Shown here piece by piece: positions 52,521 through 62,982 of a DNA stretch of 64,000 bases (the first letter of the stretch is position 1; the number at the start of each line of letters is the position of its first letter). The stretch is taken from contig CAVUKI010000001.1 of NCBI GenBank assembly GCA_963741995.1, forward strand, positions 992,001 through 1,056,000. Direction: 5' to 3'. The notes below the pieces were generated by a model that had not been told where the DNA came from, did no database searches, and saw nothing but the letters and a program-made list of their open reading frames with translations. Both the position numbers and the translations under genes were made by a program. Source of the stretch: Bog-473 sp963741995 (GTDB lineage Bacteria; Actinomycetota; Acidimicrobiia; Acidimicrobiales; RAAP-2).

Positions 52521-52958
52521 ATGTCCCCCGCCCGCTCCTCGCGCTCCTCCCGCCCTTCCAGCCGATCCTCGCGCCCGGCGATCCCAAACTTTGACGTGGG
52601 GCGGCCCAACCCCCCGACCCTGAGCGATGTCGCCGATCCCGACACGCTGGACCGGGTGTTCAAGGCCTTGGCGAATGAGACCCGCCGGGGGATCCTCGCT
52701 GCGCTGCACGACCGAGGCGGGTACTTCAGCTCCCACGACATCGCCCGTCGTTTCGACACCCACTGGCAAGGCATCTCGCGCCATCTGCGGATCCTCACCG
52801 AGGCCGGGCTACTCGACTGCGACGTGCGGAGGAACGAGCGGGCCTACACCCTCAACAGGAGCCAACTCCGGCAGATTCCAGGTCGGTGGATCATGCGGGT
52901 CGCTACCGAGGGAACGCGGAACAAAGAAGGCCGGCTGGTCTTCGAGTTCGGCGAGTAG
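52521..52958 (+). CDS. ArsR-family winged-helix transcriptional regulator
   Basis: 145 residues from ATG 52521. Ser/Arg-rich N-terminus (SSRSSRPSSRSSRP), then RVFKALANETRRGILAALHDRGGYFSSHDIARRFDTHWQGISRHLRILTEAGLLDC, the ArsR/SmtB helix-turn-helix. No metal-binding ELCVCDL motif is visible, so it may sense another ligand. The inverted repeat 52488-52517 just before the start supports autoregulation. Divergent neighbours: none; convergent with the DinG-like gene. Confidence 0.88.
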   Translation: MSPARSSRSSRPSSRSSRPAIPNFDVGRPNPPTLSDVADPDTLDRVFKALANETRRGILAALHDRGGYFSSHDIARRFDTHWQGISRHLRILTEAGLLDCDVRRNERAYTLNRSQLRQIPGRWIMRVATEGTRNKEGRLVFEFGE

Positions 52959-52994
52959 CAAGCCCCGCCCCCTTCAGCGCTCAGCGCTCAGCGC

Positions 52995-55112
52995 CTACGC
53001 GCCCTCGCCCTCCAGCGCCCGGCGCAGAAACGACTCAACCTCGTGGAGGTCCACCGAGCGCCGCATGGGCGGCAGGGTTGCCAGCAGCACGCCGCGATAG
53101 GACGCCGTCGCCAGCCGGGGATCGAGCACGGCCACCACCCCACGGTCGTCCGCGTTGCGGATGAGCCGCCCCGCGCCCTGGGCCAGCAGCGTGGCCGCCC
53201 GTGGCAGATCGACCAGTGAGAAGGCGCCCCCGCCGGCCCGGTCCCGGCGTGCCTGCAGCAACGGGTCGTCGGGTCGCGGGAAGGGGAGCTTGTCGATTGT
53301 CACGAGCGACAGGGCCGGCCCGGGGATGTCCACGCCCTGCCAAAAGCCCATGGTGGCAAAGAGGCAGGAGGTCTCGTCGGTTGCGAACGTCTCGAGCAAG
53401 AGGTTCTTCGGGAGGTCGCCCTGCAACAGCAGCGTGTAGGGGAGCTCAGGCGCCAGTGCGGCCGCCGCGGCCTCGGTGGCCCGCTTGCTCGTGAACAGCG
53501 CCAGGGTGCGCCCGCCGGCCGCCTCCAGCAGCCGGGACAGCTCCTCGTGGAGCGCCTCCTCCGCTCCTGCGGCACGCCGGTCGGGCAGGTGACGGGCGAC
53601 GTAGAGCAGCGCGTGAGAGCGGTAGTCGAACGGGCTCCCGACATTGAGCTCTTCTGTCGGGAAGGCCTGGAGCCCGACCCGCTCGACGATCCGGGGTGGG
53701 ATGGTGGCGCTGGTCAGCACCGACGTCACCTCGCCCCAGAGCATGGTGGAGAGCACGGGACCGACGTCGATGGGGGAGAGGCGGAGGCGGACGTTGCGCC
53801 GGGTGCCGTCGACCCAGGCGACCTCGCCGTCGCCGCGCGTCTCGAACCGGTGCAGGTCTTCGGCCAGATGCACGGCCGCCTGCAAGGTCCGTGTCTTGCG
53901 GCTGGCGCGGTCAGGATCGGGGTCGGAGCCTCCGTCCTCGGGCAGGAACGAGCGCTGCGCGCCGCCCCGGCGCAGCGCGTCGGTGACGCGCCGGCTGACT
54001 TCGGCACCACGGGCGAGCAGCTCGGCCAGCTCCCGGTCGTCCACCGGCGGCCGGGCCTCGTCGTGCAGCACACGCGTCCCGACGCGGTCGCCGAGGAGCG
54101 CACCGAGCTGATCACCAACCGACGCCAGGGAGTCGAGGAGGTCGGCGTCGCGTGGCTCCACGAGGGAACGGGCGGAGGTCACCAGCGAACGGAAGCGACC
54201 CGGGGTCACCTCCACCCCGAGGCTCGATGTCATCACCTCTTCGAGCTCGTGCGCCTCGTCGAAGATGACCACGTCGTGCTCGGGCAGCACGACGCTGCCG
54301 CTGGCCAGATGCGCCCCGTAGAGGTGGGTGTTCACCACGACGACGTCGGCCACGGAGGCCCGTTCGCGGGCAGCCTCGGCGAAGCAGCGCCCACCGGACG
54401 GGCAGTTGTACGCCCCCGGGCACTCCCGTGGGCCGACGCTGACCATGTTCCAGGCCCGGTCGGAGGGCTCGAAGCTGAGGTCGGCCCGGTCGCCGCTCTG
54501 GGACTTCTGCGACCACGCCACCAGCTGGCGCACTTCCTCGACGATGCCCTCGGGAGGCGCGCCCTCGGATGCCCTCGATTCGCTCTCTTCGACCGCTGCG
54601 GGCTCGTCGGCGCGACCAGCCCCCTGGTCGCCCAGCTCGGCCTGGATCCCACCCGTGCCCACCTCGGCCACCCGCTGGCGGCAGACGTAGTTGCTCCGGC
54701 CCTTGAGCACGGCGAAATCGAGTGGCGCCGGCAACCCGAGGCCGGCGTCGACCTGAGGCAGGTCCTTCTCGGCCAACTGGTCCTGCAGCGCCTTTGTCGC
54801 AGTGGCGATGACGACTTTCTTGCCGCTCAGTGCGGCCGGGACGAGGTACGCGAGCGACTTGCCGGTCCCGGTCCCGGCCTGGACCACGAGGTGGGTCCTG
54901 GTGACGATCGCCTCGGCCACGGCACGGCACATCTCCTGTTGCTCGGGTCGGTGCTCCCCGCCGGACATCTGCGCCGTGATCTTGTCCAGCCCCTGCACGC
55001 CATCGTCACCGGCCTGGCGGGCATCTGCTTCGGACCCACCCGAGGACCCGAAGACATCGAGGTCGTCGAGACAGTCGGGCTCGGCGAAGGAGTCGACGTC
55101 CTCGTCCGTCAT
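52995..55112 (-). CDS. DinG/XPD-type ATP-dependent DNA helicase
   Basis: 705 residues from ATG 55112. Superfamily 2 helicase: Q/EMCRAVAEAI, Walker A AGTGTGKSLAYLVPAAL, the Fe-S cysteines in ...YVCRQR... and CPGAYNCPSGGRC, DEAHELEE Walker B, then motif VI QGAGRLIRNADDRGVV with Arg finger. The four Cys suggest a 4Fe-4S cluster, as in XPD and DinG. Role in damage repair or replication fork processing. The N-terminal 50 residues are acidic. Convergent with the ArsR gene by about 36 bases. Confidence 0.92.
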   Translation of the reverse strand: MTDEDVDSFAEPDCLDDLDVFGSSGGSEADARQAGDDGVQGLDKITAQMSGGEHRPEQQEMCRAVAEAIVTRTHLVVQAGTGTGKSLAYLVPAALSGKKVVIATATKALQDQLAEKDLPQVDAGLGLPAPLDFAVLKGRSNYVCRQRVAEVGTGGIQAELGDQGAGRADEPAAVEESESRASEGAPPEGIVEEVRQLVAWSQKSQSGDRADLSFEPSDRAWNMVSVGPRECPGAYNCPSGGRCFAEAARERASVADVVVVNTHLYGAHLASGSVVLPEHDVVIFDEAHELEEVMTSSLGVEVTPGRFRSLVTSARSLVEPRDADLLDSLASVGDQLGALLGDRVGTRVLHDEARPPVDDRELAELLARGAEVSRRVTDALRRGGAQRSFLPEDGGSDPDPDRASRKTRTLQAAVHLAEDLHRFETRGDGEVAWVDGTRRNVRLRLSPIDVGPVLSTMLWGEVTSVLTSATIPPRIVERVGLQAFPTEELNVGSPFDYRSHALLYVARHLPDRRAAGAEEALHEELSRLLEAAGGRTLALFTSKRATEAAAAALAPELPYTLLLQGDLPKNLLLETFATDETSCLFATMGFWQGVDIPGPALSLVTIDKLPFPRPDDPLLQARRDRAGGGAFSLVDLPRAATLLAQGAGRLIRNADDRGVVAVLDPRLATASYRGVLLATLPPMRRSVDLHEVESFLRRALEGEGA

Positions 55113-55222
55113 CGGAGATGACGCTACAGCTGTGGTGTGGCGCGTCCCGCCCAGGCCCTGGTCACGACCGGAACGACCGGAACGGCCGGAACTGCCGCGG
55201 CCACCGCCACCCCCACCCCTGC

Positions 55223-55897
55223 TCAGGCGTGGTTGACGACGGCCACCTCGACCACCGACGCATAGTCCTGGAAGGCCTGCTCGCCGAAGCCGGTCCACAT
55301 CTCGAGCGCCGGCGGCGGCAAGTGGGCCATCATCGCCGCCCGCTGCTCGTCGGTCATGCGCTCCCGGATGAGGCCGAGGATCAGCCAGATCTTGTCGCCG
55401 TGGAAGTTGGCCATGCCGTGCCCCGGCAGGGCGCCCCACTCCTCCATGGAGAGGTATTCGCCCGCCAGCGGCAGCACGTTCCGCTCCTCCTCGGCAAGAT
55501 GCTCGCCCAGGTGCGCGCACAGTTCGTCCAGCCGCTCCTGGGTCGCCCGCTGTGCCGCGATGTCACCAGGGGGCCATGCGGCCAAAGCGGCCCTGGCCTC
55601 CTCCAGCAGCGCCAGCGCCTCGTGGTGCTGCTCGGCCATCTGGTCCATCAACTCTCCCGCGCCGTCGCAACGCTCCCGCAACAGCGGGAAGACCAGGTGC
55701 TCCTCGCCGTCGTGGTGCGCCTCCAGGAAGGACAGGATGTTCTCGTAGTAGTTGGCAATCAGCTCCACCCGCTCGGTGTCGCCGGGCGCAATGCCCCCGA
55801 CCAGCGTGGGCGCGGCTCCGAGGCTGTCCCGGAAGACACCGTGCACGGCGAACATGTCGGTGGTGTCGGGGCGAGGTGCAGCGCCTGGCTCGGACAT
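55223..55897 (-). CDS. Hemerythrin-domain protein
   Basis: 224 residues from ATG 55897, with a strong AAGGAGGAG upstream. His/Glu ligands typical of the diiron hemerythrin HHE pattern: FAVHGVFRD, HHDGEEHLVFPLL, EQHHEAL and HLAEEERNVLP. It binds O2, NO or senses redox. The C-terminus from residue 160 (GHGMANFHGDKIWLIL ...) is an extension seen in actinobacterial members. Located between DinG and uppS but not obviously in an operon. Confidence 0.9.
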   Translation of the reverse strand: MSEPGAAPRPDTTDMFAVHGVFRDSLGAAPTLVGGIAPGDTERVELIANYYENILSFLEAHHDGEEHLVFPLLRERCDGAGELMDQMAEQHHEALALLEEARAALAAWPPGDIAAQRATQERLDELCAHLGEHLAEEERNVLPLAGEYLSMEEWGALPGHGMANFHGDKIWLILGLIRERMTDEQRAAMMAHLPPPALEMWTGFGEQAFQDYASVVEVAVVNHA

Positions 55898-56034
55898 GGG
55901 GCTCCTCCTTGATCCTCCGCCCCACACCGCCTGGCCCGGGGTGCAGACACTTCAACACGAATGGCATCCCCCGTGCCAGAAATCCGGCGCAGAGCCAGAA
56001 CTCCAGGAGGGGCATGCCGCGGTAGGTTCATCGA

Positions 56035-56850
56035 GTGTCCTCTGCCGTCCGTGATCCAGGGAGTGTCCAGGGACGGGACCAGGGACGGGACCCGGGTGCG
56101 AGCAACGGCGCCGATCAGGCGACGCCCGACCCGGTCCCTCCCGAGTTGGATCTCTCTCGGGTGCCCGTCCACGTCGCCTGCGTGATGGACGGCAACGGCC
56201 GCTGGGCCAGTGCCCGGGGCCTGCCCCGAACCGAGGGGCACGGCGCCGGGGAGACCGCCCTGCTCGATGTGGTGAACGGCGCCCTCGAGATCGGCATCAA
56301 GTGGATCACCCTCTATGCCTTCTCTACCGAGAACTGGCGCCGGCCACCCGACGAGGTGCGCTACCTCATGAACTTCAACCAGTCCCTCCTGATGCGGCGA
56401 CGCGACGAGCTCAACGAGAAGGGGGTGCAGATCCGCTTCGCCGGCCGGCGTGACTGGCGGGTGCCTCGGCGGGTGCTGAAGCGCATGGACGAGTCGATCG
56501 AGCTCACGAAGCACAACCGGCGCATGGTGATGACGATGGCGTTCAACTACGGCGGCCGGGCCGAGATCGTCGATGCCGTCCGCGCCCTGGTCGAAGAGGG
56601 CACCGCGGCGAACAAGATCGACGAGAAGGCGATCCGACGGCATCTCTACTTCCCCGACATGCCCGATCCCGACCTGGTGATCCGCACGTCGGGCGAAACC
56701 CGCATCTCGAATTTCCTGCTCTGGGAGATCGCCTACAGCGAACTGGTCTTCCCCGAGATCCTCTGGCCGGACATGCGCCGCCGCCACCTCTACGAGGCGG
56801 TCATCGACTATCAGCGCCGTGTGCGCCGCTTCGGGGCCGTCAACCCCTGA
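56035..56850 (+). CDS. uppS: Isoprenyl transferase (undecaprenyl diphosphate synthase type)
   Basis: 271 residues from GTG 56035. VMDGNGRWASARGLPRTEGH (Asp and Arg binding the diphosphate), TLYAFSTENWRRPPDEV and NYGGRAEIVDA plus RTSGETRISNFLLWEIAYSEL, all cis-prenyl transferase motifs. It makes the polyprenyl carrier for cell-wall precursors. An acidic, Gly/Asp-rich N-terminus of about 45 residues precedes the core. The two C-terminal residues lie at YQRRVRRFGAVNP. Confidence 0.94.
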   Translation: MSSAVRDPGSVQGRDQGRDPGASNGADQATPDPVPPELDLSRVPVHVACVMDGNGRWASARGLPRTEGHGAGETALLDVVNGALEIGIKWITLYAFSTENWRRPPDEVRYLMNFNQSLLMRRRDELNEKGVQIRFAGRRDWRVPRRVLKRMDESIELTKHNRRMVMTMAFNYGGRAEIVDAVRALVEEGTAANKIDEKAIRRHLYFPDMPDPDLVIRTSGETRISNFLLWEIAYSELVFPEILWPDMRRRHLYEAVIDYQRRVRRFGAVNP

Positions 56851-56935
56851 GGGTGGCGCCGACCCGCCGGCCCGTCTACCGGGCCGGGGCAGCCGGGCGA
56901 CCCGCCGGCACCCGCCCGACTGCGAGAATGGGGGG

Positions 56936-57277
56936 GTGAGGATTTTCAGCCGGATCGCCATCGCGGTCGGGATCGCCCTGCTCGCCATCTTCGTCCTCGC
57001 TGTCGTCACGGAGGGCCACGCCGGCGCCGGCGCGGCCGTCGTCGCCTTCATCGCCATCGCGGTCCTGGTGGGTGCCGGCAACGCCCTCTACGGCCGCCAC
57101 TCGCACGGGAAGAAGGCGGTCGATCGCGTCCGGCCCGCCCAGGAGGCCCAGAACCGGGCGGCCGACCTGGCCGCCGAGGCCCGCCGGGCCGTCGCCGAGG
57201 CCGAGCGCCGGGGTGAGCGCTACTGCCCGCTCGACCCCGCCCACCGCACCGCCACCACCGACAGCACCCGCACGTGA
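56936..57277 (+). CDS. Small membrane protein, hypothetical
   Basis: 113 residues from GTG 56936: two helices (IAIAVGIALLAIFVLAVVT and AVVAFIAIAVLVGAGNAL) then a cytoplasmic, Ala/Arg/Glu-rich coiled tail (RPAQEAQNRAADLAAEARRAVAEAERR). The stop overlaps the GTG of recO. Function unknown. Confidence 0.7.
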   Translation: MRIFSRIAIAVGIALLAIFVLAVVTEGHAGAGAAVVAFIAIAVLVGAGNALYGRHSHGKKAVDRVRPAQEAQNRAADLAAEARRAVAEAERRGERYCPLDPAHRTATTDSTRT

Positions 57278-58008
57278 GCCTCTTCCGCGACAAGGGCGTC
57301 GTCCTGCGCACCTACCGCCTGGGCGAGGCCGACAAGATCATCGTGTTCCTCACCGAGCGCCACGGCAAGGTGCGCGCCGTGGCCAAGGGCATCCGCAAGA
57401 CCACCTCGAAGTTCGGCGGGCGCCTGGAGCCGCTGACCCAGGTGGACCTCCTCCTGTGGCAGGGGAGGAGCGACCTCGACATCGTGAACCAGGTCGAGGT
57501 CATCCACGCCTTCCGTCCCGTCCGCGAGGACCTCGACCGCATGCCGCAGGGCATCGCCCTCCTCGAGGTGAGCGACCAAATGGCCCAGGAGCGCCATCCC
57601 GACCCCCGGCTCTACTCCATGCTGGTGGGCGCCCTCACCGCCCTGGCCGACGTCGACACCGACCCGACGCTCGTGGCGCCCTCGTTCTTCTTGAAGGCGC
57701 TCGTCCTCGAAGGCGCGGGCCCCGTCCTCGATGAGTGTGCCTCGTGCGGCGAGCCCGACGGCGTGGTGGAGCTGGTGGCCTTCGACCTCGTGGCGGGGGG
57801 CACGCTGTGCCGGGCCCACCGCAGCGGGCGGCACATGAGCCCGGGGGCGCTGGTGCTGCTGCGCCGCATCCTCGGCGGGGACCTGGCCGCGGTGCTGGCG
57901 GGGCCGCCGCCCCCGTCCGCCGAGGAGGTGGCCGAGCTGGCCACGGAGGCGATGGAGGCGCATCTCGACCGGCGCATCCGCTCGGTGCGCTCGACCGCCG
58001 GGCTTTGA
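57274..58008 (+). CDS. recO: DNA repair protein RecO
   Basis: 244 residues from GTG 57274 overlapping the upstream TGA. OB-fold start FRDKGVVLRTYRLGEADKIIVFLTERHGKVRAVAKGIRKTTSKFGGRLEPLTQVDLLLWQ and a Cys motif CASCGEPDGVVELV with a downstream Cys/His (TLCRAHR), the zinc-type RecO. It loads RecA with RecF/RecR. Its TGA overlaps the TTG of hemW. Confidence 0.94.
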   Translation: MSLFRDKGVVLRTYRLGEADKIIVFLTERHGKVRAVAKGIRKTTSKFGGRLEPLTQVDLLLWQGRSDLDIVNQVEVIHAFRPVREDLDRMPQGIALLEVSDQMAQERHPDPRLYSMLVGALTALADVDTDPTLVAPSFFLKALVLEGAGPVLDECASCGEPDGVVELVAFDLVAGGTLCRAHRSGRHMSPGALVLLRRILGGDLAAVLAGPPPPSAEEVAELATEAMEAHLDRRIRSVRSTAGL

Positions 58009-59095
58009 CCCCCTTCGGCGTCTACGTCCACGTCCCGTTCTGCCGGGAGCGCTGCGACTACTGCGCCTTCGCCACCTACACCGACCGCGACCATCTCATG
58101 GAGCGCTACGCCGACGCCTGCGTCCTCGAGGTGCAGCAGGTCTTCGGGGCGGCCGACCTCGCGCCTCCGACGTCCATCTTCTTCGGAGGGGGCACCCCGT
58201 CCCGCCTCCACCCCGACACCCTGTGCCGCATCCTCGACGCCATCCCGCGCGCACCGGACGCCGAGGTCACCGTCGAGTGCAATCCCGAAGATGCCGACGA
58301 CGCCCACCTCGGGACCTACCGCCGTGCCGGCGTCACGCGCGTCTCCTTCGGCCTGCAGTCCACCCAGGCCCACGTGCTGGCCGGACTGGGCCGGCGCAAC
58401 GTGCCGCATGCGGCCGAGACCATCGCCGCCGCGGTGCACGCCGCCGGCTTCACCACCTGGAACCTCGATCTGATCTTCGGCGCCGCCACCGAGAGCGACG
58501 ACGACTGGGCGGCCACGCTCGACCACGTCCTCGCGTTGCGACCACCCGCCGCCGCACCTCAGCGCCTACGGCCTCACCGTCGAGCCCGGCACCCCGCTGG
58601 CCGCCGACCCGGCGCGCCATCCCGACGACGACGTCGAGGCGCGGCGCTACGAGCGCGCCGAGGCCGTCCTCACCGCCGCCGGCTACCACTGGGAGGAGAT
58701 CTCCAACTGGGCCCGGCCCGGTCACGAGTGCCGGCACAACCACCTCTACTGGGAGCAGGGCGACTACGTCGGCATCGGCTCGGCCGCCCACTCGCACCGC
58801 GCCGGCACGCGCTGGTGGAACGTGCGGACGCCGGACCGCTACATCGACGCCGTCGACGCCGGGCGCTCGCCCGAGGGCGGACGCGAGGAGCTCACGCGCG
58901 GAGCAGCGGGAGTTCGAGGCGCTCTCGCTCTCGCTGCGCACGCCCCGCGGCGTGCCCTGGGAGAGCCTGGAGCGGCCCGAGGAGCTGGAGGGCCTCGTCG
59001 AGCAGATCGACGGCCGGGCCGTGCTCACGCTGCGGGGGCGGCTGCTGGCCAACGAGGTCAGCGCCAGAATCCGCTCCGGTATCCTGCACCGATGA
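58005..59095 (+). CDS. hemW: Radical SAM coproporphyrinogen III oxidase-like HemW (two frame breaks)
   Basis: Start TTG 58005, overlapping the recO stop. Radical SAM: CxxxCxxC in CRERCDYCAF, then FFGGGTPSRL and the SAM-binding VECNPEDAD and RVSFGLQS. The frame must shift once at about 58541-58555 to reach HLSAYGLTVEPGTPLAADP and again at about 58894-58900 to reach EQREFEALSLSLRTPRGVP. Both need removal of one base. The C-terminus ends with GILHR at 59095, which overlaps glyS (ATGA). HemW is a heme chaperone. Likely intact in the organism. Confidence is high for identity, low for the exact sequence. Confidence 0.88.
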
Positions 59096-60426
59096 CAGAG
59101 ACCGCCGAGGCGCCCGAGGCTGGCACCGACGACCTGATGGAGAAGGTGGTGCGGCTCTGCCGCCACCGCGGCTTCATCTTCCCCTCGGCCGAGATCTACG
59201 GCGGCTTCCGCTCCACCTACGACTACGGCCCGCTCGGGGTCAACATGCTGCGCAACGTCAAGAACGCCTGGTGGCGCGCCATGGTCCAGGAGCGCGACGA
59301 CGTGGTCGGCCTCGACGCCGCCATCCTCGGCCCGCCCGCCGTCTGGGCCGCCTCGGGCCACCTGGCCACGTTCACCGACCCCCTGGTCGACTGCAAGAAC
59401 TGCCACGAGCGCTGGCGCGAGGACAAGATCGACGGCGTCTGCCCCAACTGCGGCTCCAAGGACCTGACCGAGGCCCGGGCCTTCAACCTCATGTTCAAGA
59501 CCCACGCCGGCCCGGTGGAGGACGAGGGCCACGTGGCCTACCTGCGCCCCGAGACGGCCCAGGGCATGTTCACCAACTTCGCCAACGTGCTCGGGACGAC
59601 GCGCAAGAAGCCGCCCTTCGGCATCGCCCAGGTCGGCAAGTCCTTCCGCAACGAGATCACGCCGCAGAACTTCGTCTTCCGCACCCGCGAGTTCGAGCAG
59701 ATGGAGATGGAGTACTTCGTCCCGCCCGACGAGGCCCAGAAGTGGTTCGAGTACTGGCTCGAGGAGCGCATGAACTGGTACCTCGAGCTCGGCATCCCGG
59801 CCGACAAGCTGCACCTGCGCCACCACGAGCAGAGCGAGCTGTCGCACTACTCCCGCGGCACGGCCGACGTCGAGTTCCTCTTTCCCTGGGGCTGGGACGA
59901 GCTGGAGGGCATCGCCAACCGGGGCGACTTCGACCTCACGGCCCACGCCGCCGCCTCGGGCGAGAAGCTCGACTACTTCGACCCCCAGACCAACGAGCGC
60001 TACACGCCCTACGTGATCGAGCCCGCCGCCGGGGCCACCCGCACCATGATGGCGTTCCTCCTGGCCGCCTACGACGAGGACGAGGTCGGGGGAGAGGCGC
60101 GCACGGTACTGCGCCTGCACTGGCGCCTGGCGCCCTACCAGGTGGCCGTGCTGCCGCTGTCGAAGAAGGACACCCTCGAGCCGCTGGCCCGCCAGGTGCT
60201 CAAGACGCTGCAGCCGCACTTCATGTGCGACTACGACGTGACCCAGGGCATCGGCAAGCGCTACCGGCGCCAGGACGAGGTCGGGACGCCGTGGTGCGTC
60301 ACCGTCGACTTCGACTCGCTGGAGGACAACGCCGTCACCATCCGCGACCGCGACACCACCGACCAGGTCCGTGTTCCCATCGCCGAGCTGCTCGGCGAGC
60401 TGCGCCGGCGCACCGGCGAGGAGTAG
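59092..60426 (+). CDS. glyS: Glycyl-tRNA synthetase (single-chain, dimeric type)
   Basis: 444 residues from ATG 59092. Class II: motif 1 around EIYGGFRSTYDYGPLG, zinc-like CKNCHERW and CPNCGSK, motif 2 FRNEITPQNFVFRTREFEQMEMEYF, motif 3 GATRTMMAFLLAAY, and anticodon-binding domain PYQVAVLPLSKKD ... DYDVTQGIGKRYRRQDEVG. Length agrees with actinobacterial GlyRS. Confidence 0.95.
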   Translation: MTETAEAPEAGTDDLMEKVVRLCRHRGFIFPSAEIYGGFRSTYDYGPLGVNMLRNVKNAWWRAMVQERDDVVGLDAAILGPPAVWAASGHLATFTDPLVDCKNCHERWREDKIDGVCPNCGSKDLTEARAFNLMFKTHAGPVEDEGHVAYLRPETAQGMFTNFANVLGTTRKKPPFGIAQVGKSFRNEITPQNFVFRTREFEQMEMEYFVPPDEAQKWFEYWLEERMNWYLELGIPADKLHLRHHEQSELSHYSRGTADVEFLFPWGWDELEGIANRGDFDLTAHAAASGEKLDYFDPQTNERYTPYVIEPAAGATRTMMAFLLAAYDEDEVGGEARTVLRLHWRLAPYQVAVLPLSKKDTLEPLARQVLKTLQPHFMCDYDVTQGIGKRYRRQDEVGTPWCVTVDFDSLEDNAVTIRDRDTTDQVRVPIAELLGELRRRTGEE

Positions 60427-60433
60427 GGCGGCC

Positions 60434-61255
60434 TCAGGCCACCTTGCGGTACTTGCGCACCGCGATCGGCGCGAGGACGACGAGCAGGCCGACGGTCCAC
60501 AACAGGGCGGACCACACGGCGCCGGAGTCGTGCAGGACGCCGCCGACCATCAGCGAGCGTGCCGCGTTCACCACCTGGGTCACCGGCTGGTGCTCGGCGA
60601 ACGCCTGGAGCCAGCCGGGCATGGTGGCCACCGGGACGAAGGCCGACGAGGCGAAGAGCAGCGGGAAGATCAACGGGAAGACCATGACCTGGGCCGTCTC
60701 CGCGTTGGGCGCGGAGAGGCCGATGTAGGCGAAGCCCCAACTCAACGCATAGGCGAAGAACAGGATCACCAGCACCCCGCAGAGGAACAGCGCGAAGTTG
60801 GTCCCGATGCGGAAGCCCACCGCGTAGCCGACGGCCGTGATCAGCGCGACCACGAAGACGTTGCGCACCAGGTCGGATGTCGTGCGGCCGGCCAGCACGG
60901 CGGAGCGGCTCATCGGGAGGGCACGGAAGCGCTCAATGATGCCCTTGTGCAGGTCCTCGGCCAGCCCGGCCGACGAGCTCATGGCGCCGAAGATCACCGT
61001 CTGCACGAAGATGCCGGGCATCAGGAACTCGATGTAGTGGCCGCCGGGGACATGGATGGCCCCGCCGAAGACGTACGTGAAGAGCAGCGTGAACATGATC
61101 GGCTGCAACGTCGTGAAGAACAGCGCCTCGGGCGTCCGGATGACGGCGAGGATGTTGCGCTTCGCCATCGTCGACGATGTCCGCCACGGCCCACGACAGG
61201 CGGTTGCCCTGGCTTTGCTGCTCCACGCGTACCGGTGGTGCGGTGAGAGTGGTCG

Positions 61256-61259
<4 letters not shown>
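60434..61259 (-). CDS. ABC-2 type permease (DrrB-like), probable frame break near N-terminus
   Basis: ATG 61259 starts MTTTLTAPPVRVEQQSQGNRL; after a one-base shift near 61169 the protein continues MAKRNILAVIRTPEALFFTTLQPIMFTLLFTYVFGG, with six helices and ABC-2 motif AELVRNVFVV-type DLVRNVFVVALITAVGYAVGF. ATG 61168 would give a complete 244-residue permease without the shift, so this break is less certain than the others. ATGA overlap with the ATPase stop at 61256-61259. Substrate unknown; drug or lipid export. Confidence 0.83.
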
Positions 61260-62310
<1,051 letters not shown>

Positions 62311-62319
62311 TACCAAAGA

Positions 62320-62336
62320 AACTTAGTGATAAAGTT
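62320..62336. promoter_or_regulatory. Candidate MarR operator between ABC exporter and regulator
   Basis: AACTT-AGTGATA-AAGTT is a perfect 5-bp inverted repeat in the 32-base AT-rich gap between the divergent starts at 62310 and 62343. A regulator bound here would cover both promoters. Confidence 0.5.
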
Positions 62337-62342
62337 ACTTAC

Positions 62343-62855
62343 GTGTCAAGACAATGGTCTCGTTCGGAGCTCGGGCAGCAGCTGCGCGCCGAGATCACGG
62401 GCTACCTCGGTGCGGCCAGCGAGTTCGACGAGGGTCTGGCCAAGAAGCTGAAACTGAGCAGGACCGACATGCGGTGCCTCGACCTCGTGGCCCGCCTCGG
62501 TCCGATGACCGCCGGCCACCTGGCCGAGGAGAGCGGGCTGACGACCGGGGCCGTCACCTTCATCCTCGACCGCCTGGAGGAGGCGGGCATGGTGACCCGG
62601 CGGCGCGACACCGAGGACCGCCGGCGCGTCTGGGTCGAGATCGTCCCGGAGGCCCAGCAGCGCCTGCAGGGCCTGCAGCAGCCCGTCGCCGAGGAGATGC
62701 GCCAGGTGGCCCAGCGCTTCAAAGCCGACGAGCTGGCCGTGGTGCGCGACTTCATGCGCCAGGCCAAGGAGGTCTTCCAGCGCCAGGTCACCGGCACGGT
62801 CAAGGGCGACGCCGGGCCGTCCGACGGTGATCCCGAGGACGGCGCGCGCCACTGA
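62343..62855 (+). CDS. MarR-family transcriptional regulator
   Basis: 170 residues from GTG 62343. Winged helix: LKLSRTDMRCLDLVARLGPMTAGHLAEESGLTTGAVTFILDRLEEAGMVTRRRDTEDRRRVWVEIV, matching the MarR DRR wing. Helical ends form the dimer. It is divergent from the DrrA-like exporter genes and likely represses them until a ligand binds. Confidence 0.92.
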   Translation: MSRQWSRSELGQQLRAEITGYLGAASEFDEGLAKKLKLSRTDMRCLDLVARLGPMTAGHLAEESGLTTGAVTFILDRLEEAGMVTRRRDTEDRRRVWVEIVPEAQQRLQGLQQPVAEEMRQVAQRFKADELAVVRDFMRQAKEVFQRQVTGTVKGDAGPSDGDPEDGARH

Positions 62856-62903
62856 TCAGCGCTCCGGAGGAGCGCCGGAAGGAAAGTAGGCTGGCTTGGC
62901 CCG

Positions 62904-62935
62904 TCCCAAGTTGGGAGGGCAATCACTTCGAGTGA
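62904..62935. promoter_or_regulatory. Two short perfect palindromes in the ppdK leader
   Basis: TCCCAA-G-TTGGGA (62904-62916) and TCACT-TCG-AGTGA (62923-62935) stand side by side, 48-80 bases before the ppdK ATG. They can form two leader hairpins or one tandem operator. No known regulator can be named. Confidence 0.4.
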
Positions 62936-62982
62936 CCCGCGCTCGCTGACGCGGTTCGCCCGTTCCAGGGCAAGGAGGCCCG

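Noticed and set aside
52975..52990. CAGCGCT triple repeat between the ArsR and DinG-like genes
   Set aside because: Only about two and a half units of 7 bp in a 36-base gap; too small to interpret.
60434..61168. Permease with start at ATG 61168 taken as final
   Set aside because: The 30 codons from ATG 61259 look coding and overlap the ATPase stop by ATGA, which is the usual arrangement; however the short form remains possible.
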